Positions 18,325 through 26,428 of a DNA stretch of 64,000 bases are shown here, piece by piece. Both the position numbers and the translations under genes were made by a program. Under the pieces are notes generated by a model, which searched no databases, was not told where the DNA came from, and saw nothing but the letters and a program-made list of their open reading frames with translations. Source of the stretch: Pelagimonas sp050633425 (lineage in GTDB: Bacteria; Pseudomonadota; Alphaproteobacteria; Rhodobacterales; Rhodobacteraceae); contig NZ_JBOEGM010000020.1 in the NCBI RefSeq assembly GCF_050633425.1, positions 1 through 64,000 of the forward strand. The letters are read 5' to 3'. Numbering within the stretch: position 1 is the stretch's first letter; each line of letters begins with the position of its first letter.

Positions 18325-19574
18325 ATATCTCGTTCAAAACGCCTCACACCATGACCACAACCACCTTTGAAGGGGCCACGGTTTACTTGCCAGATCAGAG
18401 TGTTGAAACAACGGTCACAATCGCGGATGGCAAGATCGCGGACATCGGCGGCACAGCCCAGGGTGAGGTGATTGATGGGCGGGGCATGATCCTTGCTCCG
18501 GCGCTGGTTGATGTGCATGGCGATGCCTTTGAGCGCCAGTTGATGCCGCGCACCGGCGTTTATTTCCCAATGGAAACCGCCGTCTTGGACACCGACCGGC
18601 AATTGGCAGCTAATGGGATTGCAACGGCTTATCACGCCATCACGCTTAGCTGGGAGCCGGGATTGCGCAGCACTGAACGCGCCCGCGATCTGATGCAAAC
18701 CTTGATTGACATGGCCCCGCGCCTGTTGGTCGAAAACCGGGTACAGCTGCGCTGGGAAACCTTTGCATTTGAAGCGATTGACCTGATTGATTGGGCCCTA
18801 CAAGCACCGCTGTTGCCGTCCATCGCCTTTAACGATCACACCTCGATGACCATGCGCGCGTATGATGTTGCCATTCAGGATCGCGGGTTTGAGCTGTCGC
18901 CAGACTTCTCTATTGCCGCGCTTGATGATGAACGGATGAAACAGCGTACAGCCTCCAAGGCGAAACGCGCCGGTCTGTCGGATGACGATTACATTGCGTT
19001 GCTTGGCAAGGTTTGGGAACGCCGCCCCGATGTCGACGATACCATCCGCAAAGTTGCTCAGGCGGGCCGTAACGCGGGCGCACCGATGCTAAGCCATGAC
19101 GATACCCGCGCCGAAACCCGCGCCTATTTCCGTGATTTGGGAATACATACGGCCGAATTCCCGATGGTGATTGAGGCCGCAAAAGCGGCGCGTGCCGCGG
19201 GTGACGCCATTGTCTTTGGTGCCCCCAATGCCGTCCGCGGTGGCAGCCATATCGGATCTCTCGGGGCCGGAGACATGGTCGAAGCCGGTCTGTGTGATGC
19301 GCTCGCCTCTGATTACTTTTATCCGGCATTGCTGGCGGCGGTTGCAAAACTTGATGCCGAAAAACGCGCCGATCGGCGCAGGCTTTGGTCTTTGGTGTCT
19401 GGCGGTGCGGCCAAAGCCATGGGGTTAACAGATCGCGGCACAATTGCGGTCGGTCAAAGGGCCGATCTCGTGCTTGTCGATTGGCCAGAGGGCCATGCCC
19501 CTGCCATCGCAGGCACCTGGGTCGGCGGACGATGCGCACATCGGGTGCAATCCGCCTCGTGCCGATGGACATAG
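18321..19574 (+). CDS. PhnM-like metal-dependent phosphonate hydrolase (second copy)
   Basis: A 417-residue amidohydrolase-superfamily protein. PhnM removes pyrophosphate from ribose-1-phosphonate 5-triphosphate in the C-P lyase pathway. Seen here: DVHGDAFERQLMPRTGVYFP (metal-binding DxHGD), FNDHTS, LSHDDTRAETRA and GAPNAVRGGSH, all with counterparts in the other PhnM at 25253. The last residues (VQSASCRWT) are atypical. Start ATG at 18321 overlaps the permease stop; ATG at 18351 is possible. Two PhnM paralogues under the same regulator suggest either a second pathway or a substrate needing a special hydrolase. Confidence 0.85.
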   Translation: MNISFKTPHTMTTTTFEGATVYLPDQSVETTVTIADGKIADIGGTAQGEVIDGRGMILAPALVDVHGDAFERQLMPRTGVYFPMETAVLDTDRQLAANGIATAYHAITLSWEPGLRSTERARDLMQTLIDMAPRLLVENRVQLRWETFAFEAIDLIDWALQAPLLPSIAFNDHTSMTMRAYDVAIQDRGFELSPDFSIAALDDERMKQRTASKAKRAGLSDDDYIALLGKVWERRPDVDDTIRKVAQAGRNAGAPMLSHDDTRAETRAYFRDLGIHTAEFPMVIEAAKAARAAGDAIVFGAPNAVRGGSHIGSLGAGDMVEAGLCDALASDYFYPALLAAVAKLDAEKRADRRRLWSLVSGGAAKAMGLTDRGTIAVGQRADLVLVDWPEGHAPAIAGTWVGGRCAHRVQSASCRWT

Positions 19575-19921
19575 GCGGAGGCGGCCCTTCAGTCGGGCCT
19601 ACAGGTTTTGGCCATGAAACGCTGACACAGGCCGATGCTGTGTTGGGTCGGCTCATGGTCAAGACCCTGCCCTTTTTAATGCCTCCCGCCTTGCAAACGT
19701 GTTTTGCGGCGTCGCTCGCAAACCGTCGGATCGCGTGCCTCTTGGCTGGTTTTCGTTTGCATAGCTGGCCCTCACTGCCTCTTGCTTTTGACTTGGCGCG
19801 CGCGCCCATAGCCCCACATGCCCGTGACGGCCCAGCCCCAACACCGGTATCTCTCGACAATATCTTGGCGGACTGGCCAAAGCCCCGTCGGGCCGTCATC
19901 AATCCATGCAAAATTGCATAG
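19565..19921 (+). CDS. Possible uncharacterised 118-residue protein
   Basis: An open frame from ATG 19565 overlaps the end of the PhnM-like gene by 10 bases and ends in the gap before 20009. It begins MDIGGGGPSVGPTGFGHE and has no recognised domain, no clear signal peptide and no strong ribosome site. Codon use is not unlike its neighbours. The rest of the 19575-20008 interval shows nothing else. It may be a real small gene, a decayed one or chance. Confidence 0.25.
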   Translation: MDIGGGGPSVGPTGFGHETLTQADAVLGRLMVKTLPFLMPPALQTCFAASLANRRIACLLAGFRLHSWPSLPLAFDLARAPIAPHARDGPAPTPVSLDNILADWPKPRRAVINPCKIA

Positions 19922-20008
19922 TCGCTTGCAAATTTGGTCAATTTGCAGAGCTGGTCCACCGATCTAAACCGACAGCACTCGTTGTAACCCCTATTGATCG
20001 GACCCACC

Positions 20009-20773
20009 ATGACCACCCTCGTAATCGGAGCCACCGGCGCAACAGGACGCCACTTGGTGACGCAATTGTTAAACCGGGGAGAGCGGCTCAAGATCATCGT
20101 CCGCAGCCCTGAAGCCCTGCCGCGCGCCATCACCACCCACCCAAATGTCGAGATGATCCAAGCCAATGTTCTTGACCTCAGCGATGCGGAAATGGCTCAG
20201 ATTGCAAAGGGCTGTGCGGCGGTTGCGTCTTGCCTTGGGCACAACATGACCTTTCAAGGGATGTTTGGACACCCCCGTCGCCTCGTCACCCAAGCGACCA
20301 GCCGGTTTTGCGACGCCATCAAGGCGAACGCCCCCGAAACACCCGTCAAATTTGTGCTGATGAACACCACTGGCAACCGCAACCGCGATCTCAACGAACC
20401 TATCTCGCTTGCCCATAAAACCGTGGTCAACCTGTTGCGATGGCTATTGCCCCCGCATGTGGACAACGAACAGGCCGCAGATTACCTGCGCATCACAATT
20501 GGCCAGAACGATCCGCATATCCAATGGTCTGCCGTGCGCCCTGATGGGTTAACCGACGACACGGAAGTTACCGCCTATGACACGCATGTCTCACCGACCC
20601 GATGTGCCATTTTCAATGCGGGGCATACCAGCCGGATCAACGTTGCGCATTTTATGGCCGGTTTGATAACAGACGACAAAACTTGGCACGCGTGGCGCGG
20701 AAAAATGCCGGTAATCTATAATGCCAACACCCAGATCGAGGTAGGCAAAACACCGATATCTGCCGCCCCCTAG
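20009..20773 (+). CDS. NmrA-like/atypical SDR NAD(P)-binding protein
   Basis: A 254-residue Rossmann protein. The N-terminus TLVIGATGATGRHLVTQLL is the atypical SDR nucleotide motif (GxTGxxG). There is a central VKFVLMNTTGN strand and WSAVRPDGL, the usual position after the active-site region in this family. The classical YxxxK pair is not obvious. The start at 20009 is chosen over an upstream in-frame codon because MTTLVIGATG matches the family. It lies between the two phn operons but is convergent to the second one. A function in phosphonate metabolism is not shown. Confidence 0.75.
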   Translation: MTTLVIGATGATGRHLVTQLLNRGERLKIIVRSPEALPRAITTHPNVEMIQANVLDLSDAEMAQIAKGCAAVASCLGHNMTFQGMFGHPRRLVTQATSRFCDAIKANAPETPVKFVLMNTTGNRNRDLNEPISLAHKTVVNLLRWLLPPHVDNEQAADYLRITIGQNDPHIQWSAVRPDGLTDDTEVTAYDTHVSPTRCAIFNAGHTSRINVAHFMAGLITDDKTWHAWRGKMPVIYNANTQIEVGKTPISAAP

Positions 20774-20839
20774 GGGCGGGCCGCTGGGTATCAGCGCCAA
20801 GTTATCCAAATTGCTGTTTTCACAACAGCAGATCTTTTT

Positions 20840-20890
20840 CACAGCTCGGTGTTTTTCACAGCTCGGTGTTTTTCACTGGGCGGTGTTTTT
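20840..20890. repeat. Three tandem 17-bp repeats at the 3' end of the hexapeptide transferase gene
   Basis: Units 20840-20856 and 20857-20873 are identical (cacagctcggtgttttt), and 20874-20890 differs in a few bases. The third unit encodes the last residues of the transferase (KNTA region); the other two lie just past its stop. This looks like a recent slippage duplication. Confidence 0.85.
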
Positions 20891-21520
20891 CATGGGTCCG
20901 TATTTCTCAATAAAGGCGTCGATCTCTAGCGTTCGAATATCGGGCAAGGCCGCGCGATAGGTCTCGCGTGGCCAATCCCACACAGCAATCTCTTGCAAGG
21001 CTTCGGCCTGCGCATCGCTGAACCGGCGCTTGATTTCACGCGCAGAAACACCGCCAACCACGGTGTATGGGGCGACATCGCGGGTCACCACTGCCCCAGC
21101 CCCAATCACCGCACCTGTGCCAATGGTGACACCGGCCGTGATCGTGACCCCATGGCCGATCCATACGTCATGACCAATGGTCACCCAGTTCTCTTTGCGC
21201 CACTCAAAAAACGGATGGTCGTCGGTGCCAAGCCCATAGGCCTCAGCGCGATATACCGAATGATGCTGAACCGCGCGCCACGTCGGATGGTTGCCCGGAT
21301 TGATCCGCGCGGCATTGGCAATGGAGCAGAACTTGCCGATGGTGGTCCAGACAACGTGGCAGTTTTGGGTGATGTAGGAATAGTCGCCCATCTGCGACGC
21401 CTTCATCAATGTGCCCTTGCCGACCTCGGTCCAAACACCCAAGTCACAATCGTCAACCTGAGCCTCGGGGTGAATGGTCGGGGCTTCGGAGAGACGATGT
21501 TTTGACCCTGCGCCGCTCAT
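20873..21520 (-). CDS. Hexapeptide-repeat acyltransferase of phosphonate operons
   Basis: A 215-residue left-handed beta-helix transferase. Hexapeptide repeats run from IHPEAQVDDCDLGVWTEVGKGT through VTIGHDVWIGHGVTITAGVTIG to GAVIGAGAVVTRDVAPYTVVGGV. The catalytic His is probably in the NHPT or HHS segment. Proteins of this type are common at the end of C-P lyase operons in alphaproteobacteria and are presumed to acetylate an aminoalkylphosphonate or a pathway intermediate. The start overlaps the phnE stop (ATGA), so it is the last gene of the phnCDEE operon. The acceptor is unknown. Confidence 0.85.
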   Translation of the reverse strand: MSGAGSKHRLSEAPTIHPEAQVDDCDLGVWTEVGKGTLMKASQMGDYSYITQNCHVVWTTIGKFCSIANAARINPGNHPTWRAVQHHSVYRAEAYGLGTDDHPFFEWRKENWVTIGHDVWIGHGVTITAGVTIGTGAVIGAGAVVTRDVAPYTVVGGVSAREIKRRFSDAQAEALQEIAVWDWPRETYRAALPDIRTLEIDAFIEKYGPMKNTAQ

Positions 21521-22380
21521 TTCGCAAGATCCGATGTGCCGATGAGTTTGGCGCGCAACAGGCGCGACAGCCAGTCAATCAAATAGACCATCGCGATGAT
21601 CAAAAAGATGATCGACCACGCCTCATCCCATTTATAGGCGCTGATCCGGTCCGAGAGCAAAAACCCAATGCCACCGGCCCCAACAATGCCCAAGATTGTG
21701 CCCGACCGCACGTTGGATTCAAAATTATAGAGCAACACCGACAAATGCACCGGCATCACTTGCGGCATGATGGCAAAACGTATGGTTTGTAGTTGCGATC
21801 CACCCGAAGCCATCACCCCTTCGACGGGTTTTTTCGACGTGTTTTCGAGCGCTTCTGAAAACAGCTTTGCCAGCGTCCCGACTTCGCTAACCGCGATTGC
21901 CATAATACCGGCCAACGGCCCAAGCCCAAAAGCCCGGATGAAAATCAGCGCAAGGATCAGCGTTTCAAAGGCGCGGATCACATCATAAACCCGGCGGGTG
22001 CCTTGCCGTAACCAAAAAACTTTGTTGAGCGTCTTGGCCCCAAGAAAGGACAGAGGAAAAGCAACAACCGCACCCAGAACGGTGCCAAGAAAGGCCATCG
22101 ACAATGTCTCGCCCAGCCCTTTGAGCACTTCGGACCACCCGGCCCAGGTGGTCCAGATATGGGGCGGGAACATAAACCCAAGCACCCGGCCAAACCGGCC
22201 AAGCCCCTCGATGATCCGCGCCGGGGCAAAGTTGAAATCATACAGACACCAGGCAAAGAGGCCGATAAACATCGTCCACAATGCGATCTTGCGCAACCGA
22301 ACCGGCCATGGCTCACGAAAGGCCAGCGGCACCTGAGCCTGCGCCGCGGCAATGCGAGCCGGGGACATGTCGACATTCAT
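21517..22380 (-). CDS. phnE: Phosphonate ABC transporter permease PhnE (second)
   Basis: A 287-residue membrane permease with an N-terminal hydrophobic segment (LWTMFIGLFAWCLYDF) and five more. The loop LFSEALENTSKKPVEGVMASG is the ATPase-contacting motif. The downstream FESNVRSGTILGIVGAGGIGFLL segment is diagnostic of PhnE. It overlaps the first permease (ATGA) upstream and the hexapeptide transferase downstream. It probably pairs with the 22377 permease as a heterodimer working with PhnC and PhnD. Confidence 0.93.
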   Translation of the reverse strand: MNVDMSPARIAAAQAQVPLAFREPWPVRLRKIALWTMFIGLFAWCLYDFNFAPARIIEGLGRFGRVLGFMFPPHIWTTWAGWSEVLKGLGETLSMAFLGTVLGAVVAFPLSFLGAKTLNKVFWLRQGTRRVYDVIRAFETLILALIFIRAFGLGPLAGIMAIAVSEVGTLAKLFSEALENTSKKPVEGVMASGGSQLQTIRFAIMPQVMPVHLSVLLYNFESNVRSGTILGIVGAGGIGFLLSDRISAYKWDEAWSIIFLIIAMVYLIDWLSRLLRAKLIGTSDLAK

Positions 22381-23324
22381 GGGGTTTTCTCCAATCCGAT
22401 AACGCGGTGACGCAGCTTTTCCGAGCCGTAATCAATGACAATCACAGTGACAAAAATGATCACAAACAGGGCTGACAGGTCGGTGTATTCTTGCAGGCTC
22501 ATGGCGGTGCGGATTTCTTGACCCAAGCCACCTGCCCCCACATATCCAATGATTGTCGACGACCGCACATTGATCTCAAAACGCAGCAGCGTATAGCTGA
22601 TGATGTTTGGCAAAACCTGCGGAACCGCGCCGTAGCGGATCTGGTCAAACCATGTTCCGCCAGCCGCCTTGACCCCTTCCAGAGGGCGCATATCGATGTT
22701 CTCATTCACTTCGGAATAGAGTTTGCCCAGCGATCCGGTGGCGTGCAGGCCAATCGCCAACACCCCGGCCATCGGCCCAACCGAAAAACAAAAGACAAAG
22801 ATCAAAGCCCAGACCAAGTCAGGGACGGTGCGGGCGATCTCCAACCAACGTCGGCTGAGCATCAAAACCCATTTGTTCGGGGTCAGATTGCGCGCCGCAG
22901 GAAAGGACAGAAAGAAGGCCCCAACAACCCCCAAAGTCGTTCCCATAAAGGCAATCAAAACGGTTTCGACCCACAGATTGGCCCATGTTTTCCACCGCCA
23001 AAACCAATATGCGAAATCCTCGCCCAGCGTCGCCCAATGCAACTCAGGAAGGGTTTTGGCAATGTATTCGCCCAACCGTGGCAGGCCCGCCGGGATGATC
23101 CAACGCCATTCACGCGATCCGTCCGGCATGGACACCTGTGTGATCTTAAAGAAATCCCCAAGCCACGCCGAAAGGCCAAACAGGATCATAAAAACACCGG
23201 AGCCAATCAGCCAGGTCATCCGACTGCGGCGGCGCAAATCGGCATAGTCTTTTTCAAATTCGGAGATTGCATGTGACGGGTTTGGTCGCCCCGCCGTCAT
23301 CAAGTCGCTATCTGCCATTGCCAT
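22377..23324 (-). CDS. phnE: Phosphonate ABC transporter permease PhnE (first)
   Basis: A permease of about 315 residues with a long cytoplasmic N-terminus (ISEFEKDYADLRRRSR) before the first membrane segment. The coupling loop LYSEVNENIDMRPLEGVKAAGG and RSSTIIGYVGAGGLGQEI are typical of PhnE. An upstream start at 23375 would lie inside the terminator-like hairpin after phnD, so I prefer ATG 23324 (or 23318), which has a G-rich stretch upstream. Translationally coupled to the second permease. Confidence 0.92.
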   Translation of the reverse strand: MAMADSDLMTAGRPNPSHAISEFEKDYADLRRRSRMTWLIGSGVFMILFGLSAWLGDFFKITQVSMPDGSREWRWIIPAGLPRLGEYIAKTLPELHWATLGEDFAYWFWRWKTWANLWVETVLIAFMGTTLGVVGAFFLSFPAARNLTPNKWVLMLSRRWLEIARTVPDLVWALIFVFCFSVGPMAGVLAIGLHATGSLGKLYSEVNENIDMRPLEGVKAAGGTWFDQIRYGAVPQVLPNIISYTLLRFEINVRSSTIIGYVGAGGLGQEIRTAMSLQEYTDLSALFVIIFVTVIVIDYGSEKLRHRVIGLEKTP

Positions 23325-23344
23325 CGAACCGGCCCCCAGGGTCA

Positions 23345-23377
23345 AAGAAAAACGGTGGCCCATGTGCCGGGCCACCG
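23345..23377 (-). terminator. Attenuating terminator between phnD and phnE
   Basis: A perfect 9-bp stem, CGGTGGCCC (23353-23361) with GGGCCACCG (23369-23377), loop of 7. On the minus strand it is followed at once by TTTTTCTTT. This is a canonical intrinsic terminator 13 bases past the phnD stop. Partial read-through would give more PhnD than permease. Confidence 0.8.
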
Positions 23378-23390
23378 CTTCAAAGGTCGT

Positions 23391-24308
23391 TTAGCCGGAC
23401 TTGCGGCGCTCTTTTTTCAGCCAATCGCGCATCTCGACGATCCACTGGTACCGGTCGTGATCAACCTTGACCCAACCGGTCTGTGGGTTTGGATCATCCG
23501 CCTTGAAACCCGTCATCTGGTTAAAGGCCTCAGGGTCTTTTTCGGCCAGGTTCCAAACCGCTTCAACCATCGCATCCTTGAGCCCCTGAGGGATATTGGC
23601 GCGGGCGCTGAAAGGGCCAGCCGTGATCTCAGGGCTTTCCCAGATCGGGCAAATCTGGCCCTCTTCGATCATGCCTTTGTCGACCATGCGCTGCCAGCGC
23701 CCATCAACGGCGTTGTTCTGCCACGTGGCAGCGGCATCAAACGTGCCGTTGACAACACCGGACACACCGGCTTCATGGCTGCCTGAAAATGGAACTGCGG
23801 CGAAAAACGTTTTGGGGTCAACCTGCTGGGCAATGTTGAAATACGGCACCGCGTAACCAGAAGTCGAATCCGGGTCCGCGAATGCCAGAATTTTGCCTTC
23901 CAGATCAGACAGGTCTTTGTAATTGTCTTCGCAGCGGGTCACGACAACCGAATAATACCCGGTTGAGCCGTCTTTGCGCAGACGTGACACCAGTGGCTCA
24001 ACACCGCCATTGGTTTCGGTATAGGCCGCCGCATAGGATGACGAACCAAAGAAGGCGAATTCGATCTGGTCAGCGGCAATCGCCTGGATCACACCGTCAT
24101 AGTTGCCGGCGGTAAAGATCTCGACTTCGACGCCCAGTTCAGCCTCAAGATATTCTTCGAACGGCGTATAGCGCGCGATCCGGTCCTTTTCATTCTCTCC
24201 CGACAAAATGCCGAATTTGAGAACCTGATAATCATTCTTCCAGCTGTCATCAGCCAGAGCCGTTGTGGCGGTCAAAGCGACAAGTGCAGAGGTGGTAAGC
24301 AAACGCAT
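23391..24308 (-). CDS. phnD: Phosphonate-binding periplasmic protein PhnD
   Basis: A 305-residue periplasmic binding protein with a signal peptide (LLTTSALVALTATTALA). The body has KFGILSGENEKDRIARYTPFEEYL, VIQAIAADQIEFAFFGSSSYAAAY and LEGKILAFADPDSTSGYAVP, typical of PhnD proteins. A GGAGA ribosome site precedes the ATG. It follows phnC by 52 bases and is separated from phnE by a terminator-like hairpin. Phosphonate class is expected from the C-P lyase genes upstream; the exact ligand is not. Confidence 0.93.
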   Translation of the reverse strand: MRLLTTSALVALTATTALADDSWKNDYQVLKFGILSGENEKDRIARYTPFEEYLEAELGVEVEIFTAGNYDGVIQAIAADQIEFAFFGSSSYAAAYTETNGGVEPLVSRLRKDGSTGYYSVVVTRCEDNYKDLSDLEGKILAFADPDSTSGYAVPYFNIAQQVDPKTFFAAVPFSGSHEAGVSGVVNGTFDAAATWQNNAVDGRWQRMVDKGMIEEGQICPIWESPEITAGPFSARANIPQGLKDAMVEAVWNLAEKDPEAFNQMTGFKADDPNPQTGWVKVDHDRYQWIVEMRDWLKKERRKSG

Positions 24309-24360
24309 GGACTGTCTCCGTTGCAGTGGGTTTGGCAGTTTGGTTGTTTGGTTGTTGCGA

Positions 24361-25164
24361 TTACGCAGGCACAGCGCGGCGCGCCTGTGTTGAGGTCACG
24401 GCTTCGTTGAATTCGCGAAGCCCGTCGGTGCCGTAAATGTCGCGCACCACATCATCCGTGAGCTGCGCGGCGGTGCCGTCGAAAAACACCCGCCCCGCCC
24501 GCATGGCGATGATCCGGTCGCAATAGGCGCGCGCGGTGTCGAGCGTGTGCAGATTGACAAGAACGGTGATGCCGTCTTGTTTGTTGATAGACCGCAACCC
24601 ATCCATCACCAGCGTCGCATTGGCCGGATCAAGTGAGGCGATTGGCTCATCCGCGAGCATAATTTTTGGGTTTTGGACCAAAGCCTTGGCGATGGCGACA
24701 CGCTGTTGCTGGCCTCCCGACAGAGTGCCAGCGCGTTGCAAGGCTTGGGGCACGAGGTCAAGCCGATCCAGCGCTTCGATCGCCATGGCCCGTTCTTCAT
24801 CGCTAAAGCGCATCAACATCGAGCTGGCAAAGCCATGGGTTGCCAAGCGTCCGATCAGAACATTGGTCAAAACATCAAGTCGGTCGACCAGATTGAACTG
24901 CTGAAAAATCATGGCACAGTCACGCCGCCAATCCCGCAACGCGCGGCCTTTGAGCGCCGTGACCTCAACCCCATCAAACGAAATCGACCCCGAGGTGGGG
25001 TCGATCAAACGGTTGATAAGGCGCAACAATGTGGACTTACCGGCACCAGAGCGGCCAATAACGCCAACGAACTGTCCGGGGTGAATATCCAGCGTCACAT
25101 GATCGACGGCTTTGGTGTCGTCAAAGTGGCGCGAGACGGTAGAGAGTGACAGGGTAGCAGCCAT
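24361..25164 (-). CDS. phnC: Phosphonate ABC transporter ATPase PhnC
   Basis: A 267-residue ABC ATPase. Walker A GRSGAGKST, Q loop in FQQFNLVDRLDVLTN, signature LSGGQQQRVAIAKAL, Walker B IMLADEPIASLDP and the H-loop His in VNLHTLD. The ATG at 25164 lies only 4 bases from the PhnF-type operator. No AGGAG-like site is present; the operator arm GGATGA sits where a ribosome site would be. It starts a separate transcript after phnM and heads phnCDEE plus the transferase. Confidence 0.93.
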   Translation of the reverse strand: MAATLSLSTVSRHFDDTKAVDHVTLDIHPGQFVGVIGRSGAGKSTLLRLINRLIDPTSGSISFDGVEVTALKGRALRDWRRDCAMIFQQFNLVDRLDVLTNVLIGRLATHGFASSMLMRFSDEERAMAIEALDRLDLVPQALQRAGTLSGGQQQRVAIAKALVQNPKIMLADEPIASLDPANATLVMDGLRSINKQDGITVLVNLHTLDTARAYCDRIIAMRAGRVFFDGTAAQLTDDVVRDIYGTDGLREFNEAVTSTQARRAVPA

Positions 25165-25168
25165 GATT

Positions 25169-25184
25169 ATTCATCCGAATGAAT
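25169..25184. promoter_or_regulatory. Probable PhnF operator in front of phnC
   Basis: Perfect ATTCATCCGAATGAAT, identical to the copy at 15816. It sits between phnM and phnC, 4 bases from the phnC start codon. Further upstream on the minus strand, ACTGTCACAG (25232-25241) also occurs upstream of phnF and resembles a Pho-box half-site. Confidence 0.8.
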
Positions 25185-25252
25185 TCTACATGTGCTGGAT
25201 AGCCCTCTGAGGTAACGCGCAAATGTCCCCCCTGTGACAGTTTATTAACGTC

Positions 25253-26428
25253 TCAGGCTACGGACCGAACAGAGACAGGCATTTTGTACAAAACACCGTT
25301 CGAATAGATCATATTGCCCTGCCGCATTGTCATAAGAGTCCGGTCCTGGTGATCAAAGGCGACCAGATCAGCGCGCTTGCCCACGGCGATCTCTCCCCGA
25401 TCCGCAAGCCCGAGCGCCTTTGCAGGATTCACGGTCGCCAGACGCGCAGCCCCCGCCAACCCATTTGGATCCTGATCAGCCAAAGCCCGGATCGCCGGAA
25501 GGAGTGCCGCCGGGTGATAATCCGCTGCCAAAATTCCCAAAAGGCCAGCTTTGTGGGCGTCGCGCGCCGATAAATTGCCCGAATAGCTCTGGCCACGCAT
25601 GGCATTGGGCGCGCCCATTGCCGTCATCATTCCGCGTTCAACCGCAATTTCCGCGGCTTCAAGCGTCACCGGAAATTCCGCAATGACAGCACCCAGATCG
25701 GCCATCAAATGGGCCTTGTCGACGGTGTCATCATCATGGCTTGCCAAGGCGACACCGTGGTTGCGGCACATTTTAGAAACCTCACGCATGTTCGACAACA
25801 ACACCTCTTGGGGGCGTGATCGCTCCGCGATGGCCGTGGCGATCCCCTGCCGGGCGTCGGTTTCCGAAATGCCAAAATGCGCCGCCCGATTTTTGATGTG
25901 CAGCTCGAGATTCCGATACTGCCCCTGCCCCGGCGTGTGATCCATCAAGGACACCAGATCGACCCGGCCTTCGTCCAACAGATCGGCCAAAACGCCAACC
26001 GCGTTGTCAAAGGTGATATCAAATCGCGCATGGATAAGATGTTCAACCCGGCACCCCACACGGGCCTCGGCCAAGTCACGAATAACGCCGCTGGTGTGCT
26101 CAAACGAGCGCCGCTCGCCTTCGCGCGCCCCGCGAGAAAACGACACCGCCGCATAGGCTGTTGTGACCCCTGCCGCCGCCAGCCGCGCGTCCAACGATCC
26201 AAGGGCCACCCGCATCGGAAAATCAACACGTGCGCGGGGTTCAAGCTCTTGTTCGATCATGTCGCCATGCATGTCTATGAAGCCGGCAAACAACGTTGCA
26301 CCATGGCCTTGCATCCCTTCGGGAACAGGATGTTCAACCACCTCGGCAATCATATCACCCTCAAGACGCACCGACCCGGACGGGACAACCCGATTTGCCA
26401 AGACCAGAGTGAAATCAGACAGCCACAT
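25253..26428 (-). CDS. phnM: PhnM, ribose-1-phosphonate 5-triphosphate diphosphatase
   Basis: A 391-residue amidohydrolase of the C-P lyase pathway. The metal-binding DMHGDMIEQELEPRARVDFP, SLMDHTPGQGQYRN, LASHDDDTVDKAH and GAPNAMRGQSYSGN motifs are all present. The frame is open upstream, but MWLSDFTLVLANRVV at 26428 is the family N-terminus and overlaps the end of phnL by 14 bases. It closes the phnFGHIJKLM unit. The paralogue at 18321 shares the same metal-binding scheme. Confidence 0.93.
   Translation of the reverse strand: MWLSDFTLVLANRVVPSGSVRLEGDMIAEVVEHPVPEGMQGHGATLFAGFIDMHGDMIEQELEPRARVDFPMRVALGSLDARLAAAGVTTAYAAVSFSRGAREGERRSFEHTSGVIRDLAEARVGCRVEHLIHARFDITFDNAVGVLADLLDEGRVDLVSLMDHTPGQGQYRNLELHIKNRAAHFGISETDARQGIATAIAERSRPQEVLLSNMREVSKMCRNHGVALASHDDDTVDKAHLMADLGAVIAEFPVTLEAAEIAVERGMMTAMGAPNAMRGQSYSGNLSARDAHKAGLLGILAADYHPAALLPAIRALADQDPNGLAGAARLATVNPAKALGLADRGEIAVGKRADLVAFDHQDRTLMTMRQGNMIYSNGVLYKMPVSVRSVA

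Noticed and set aside
19171..19428. Plus-strand frame within the PhnM-like gene
   Set aside because: Alternative frame of a well-supported gene.
18910..20166. 418-codon minus-strand open frame
   Set aside because: Antisense to the PhnM-like gene and the NmrA-like gene, with Arg/His/Pro-rich composition and no recognisable motif.
23325..23375. Extended N-terminus of the first PhnE from 23375
   Set aside because: It would be encoded by the terminator hairpin and does not look like a PhnE N-terminus.
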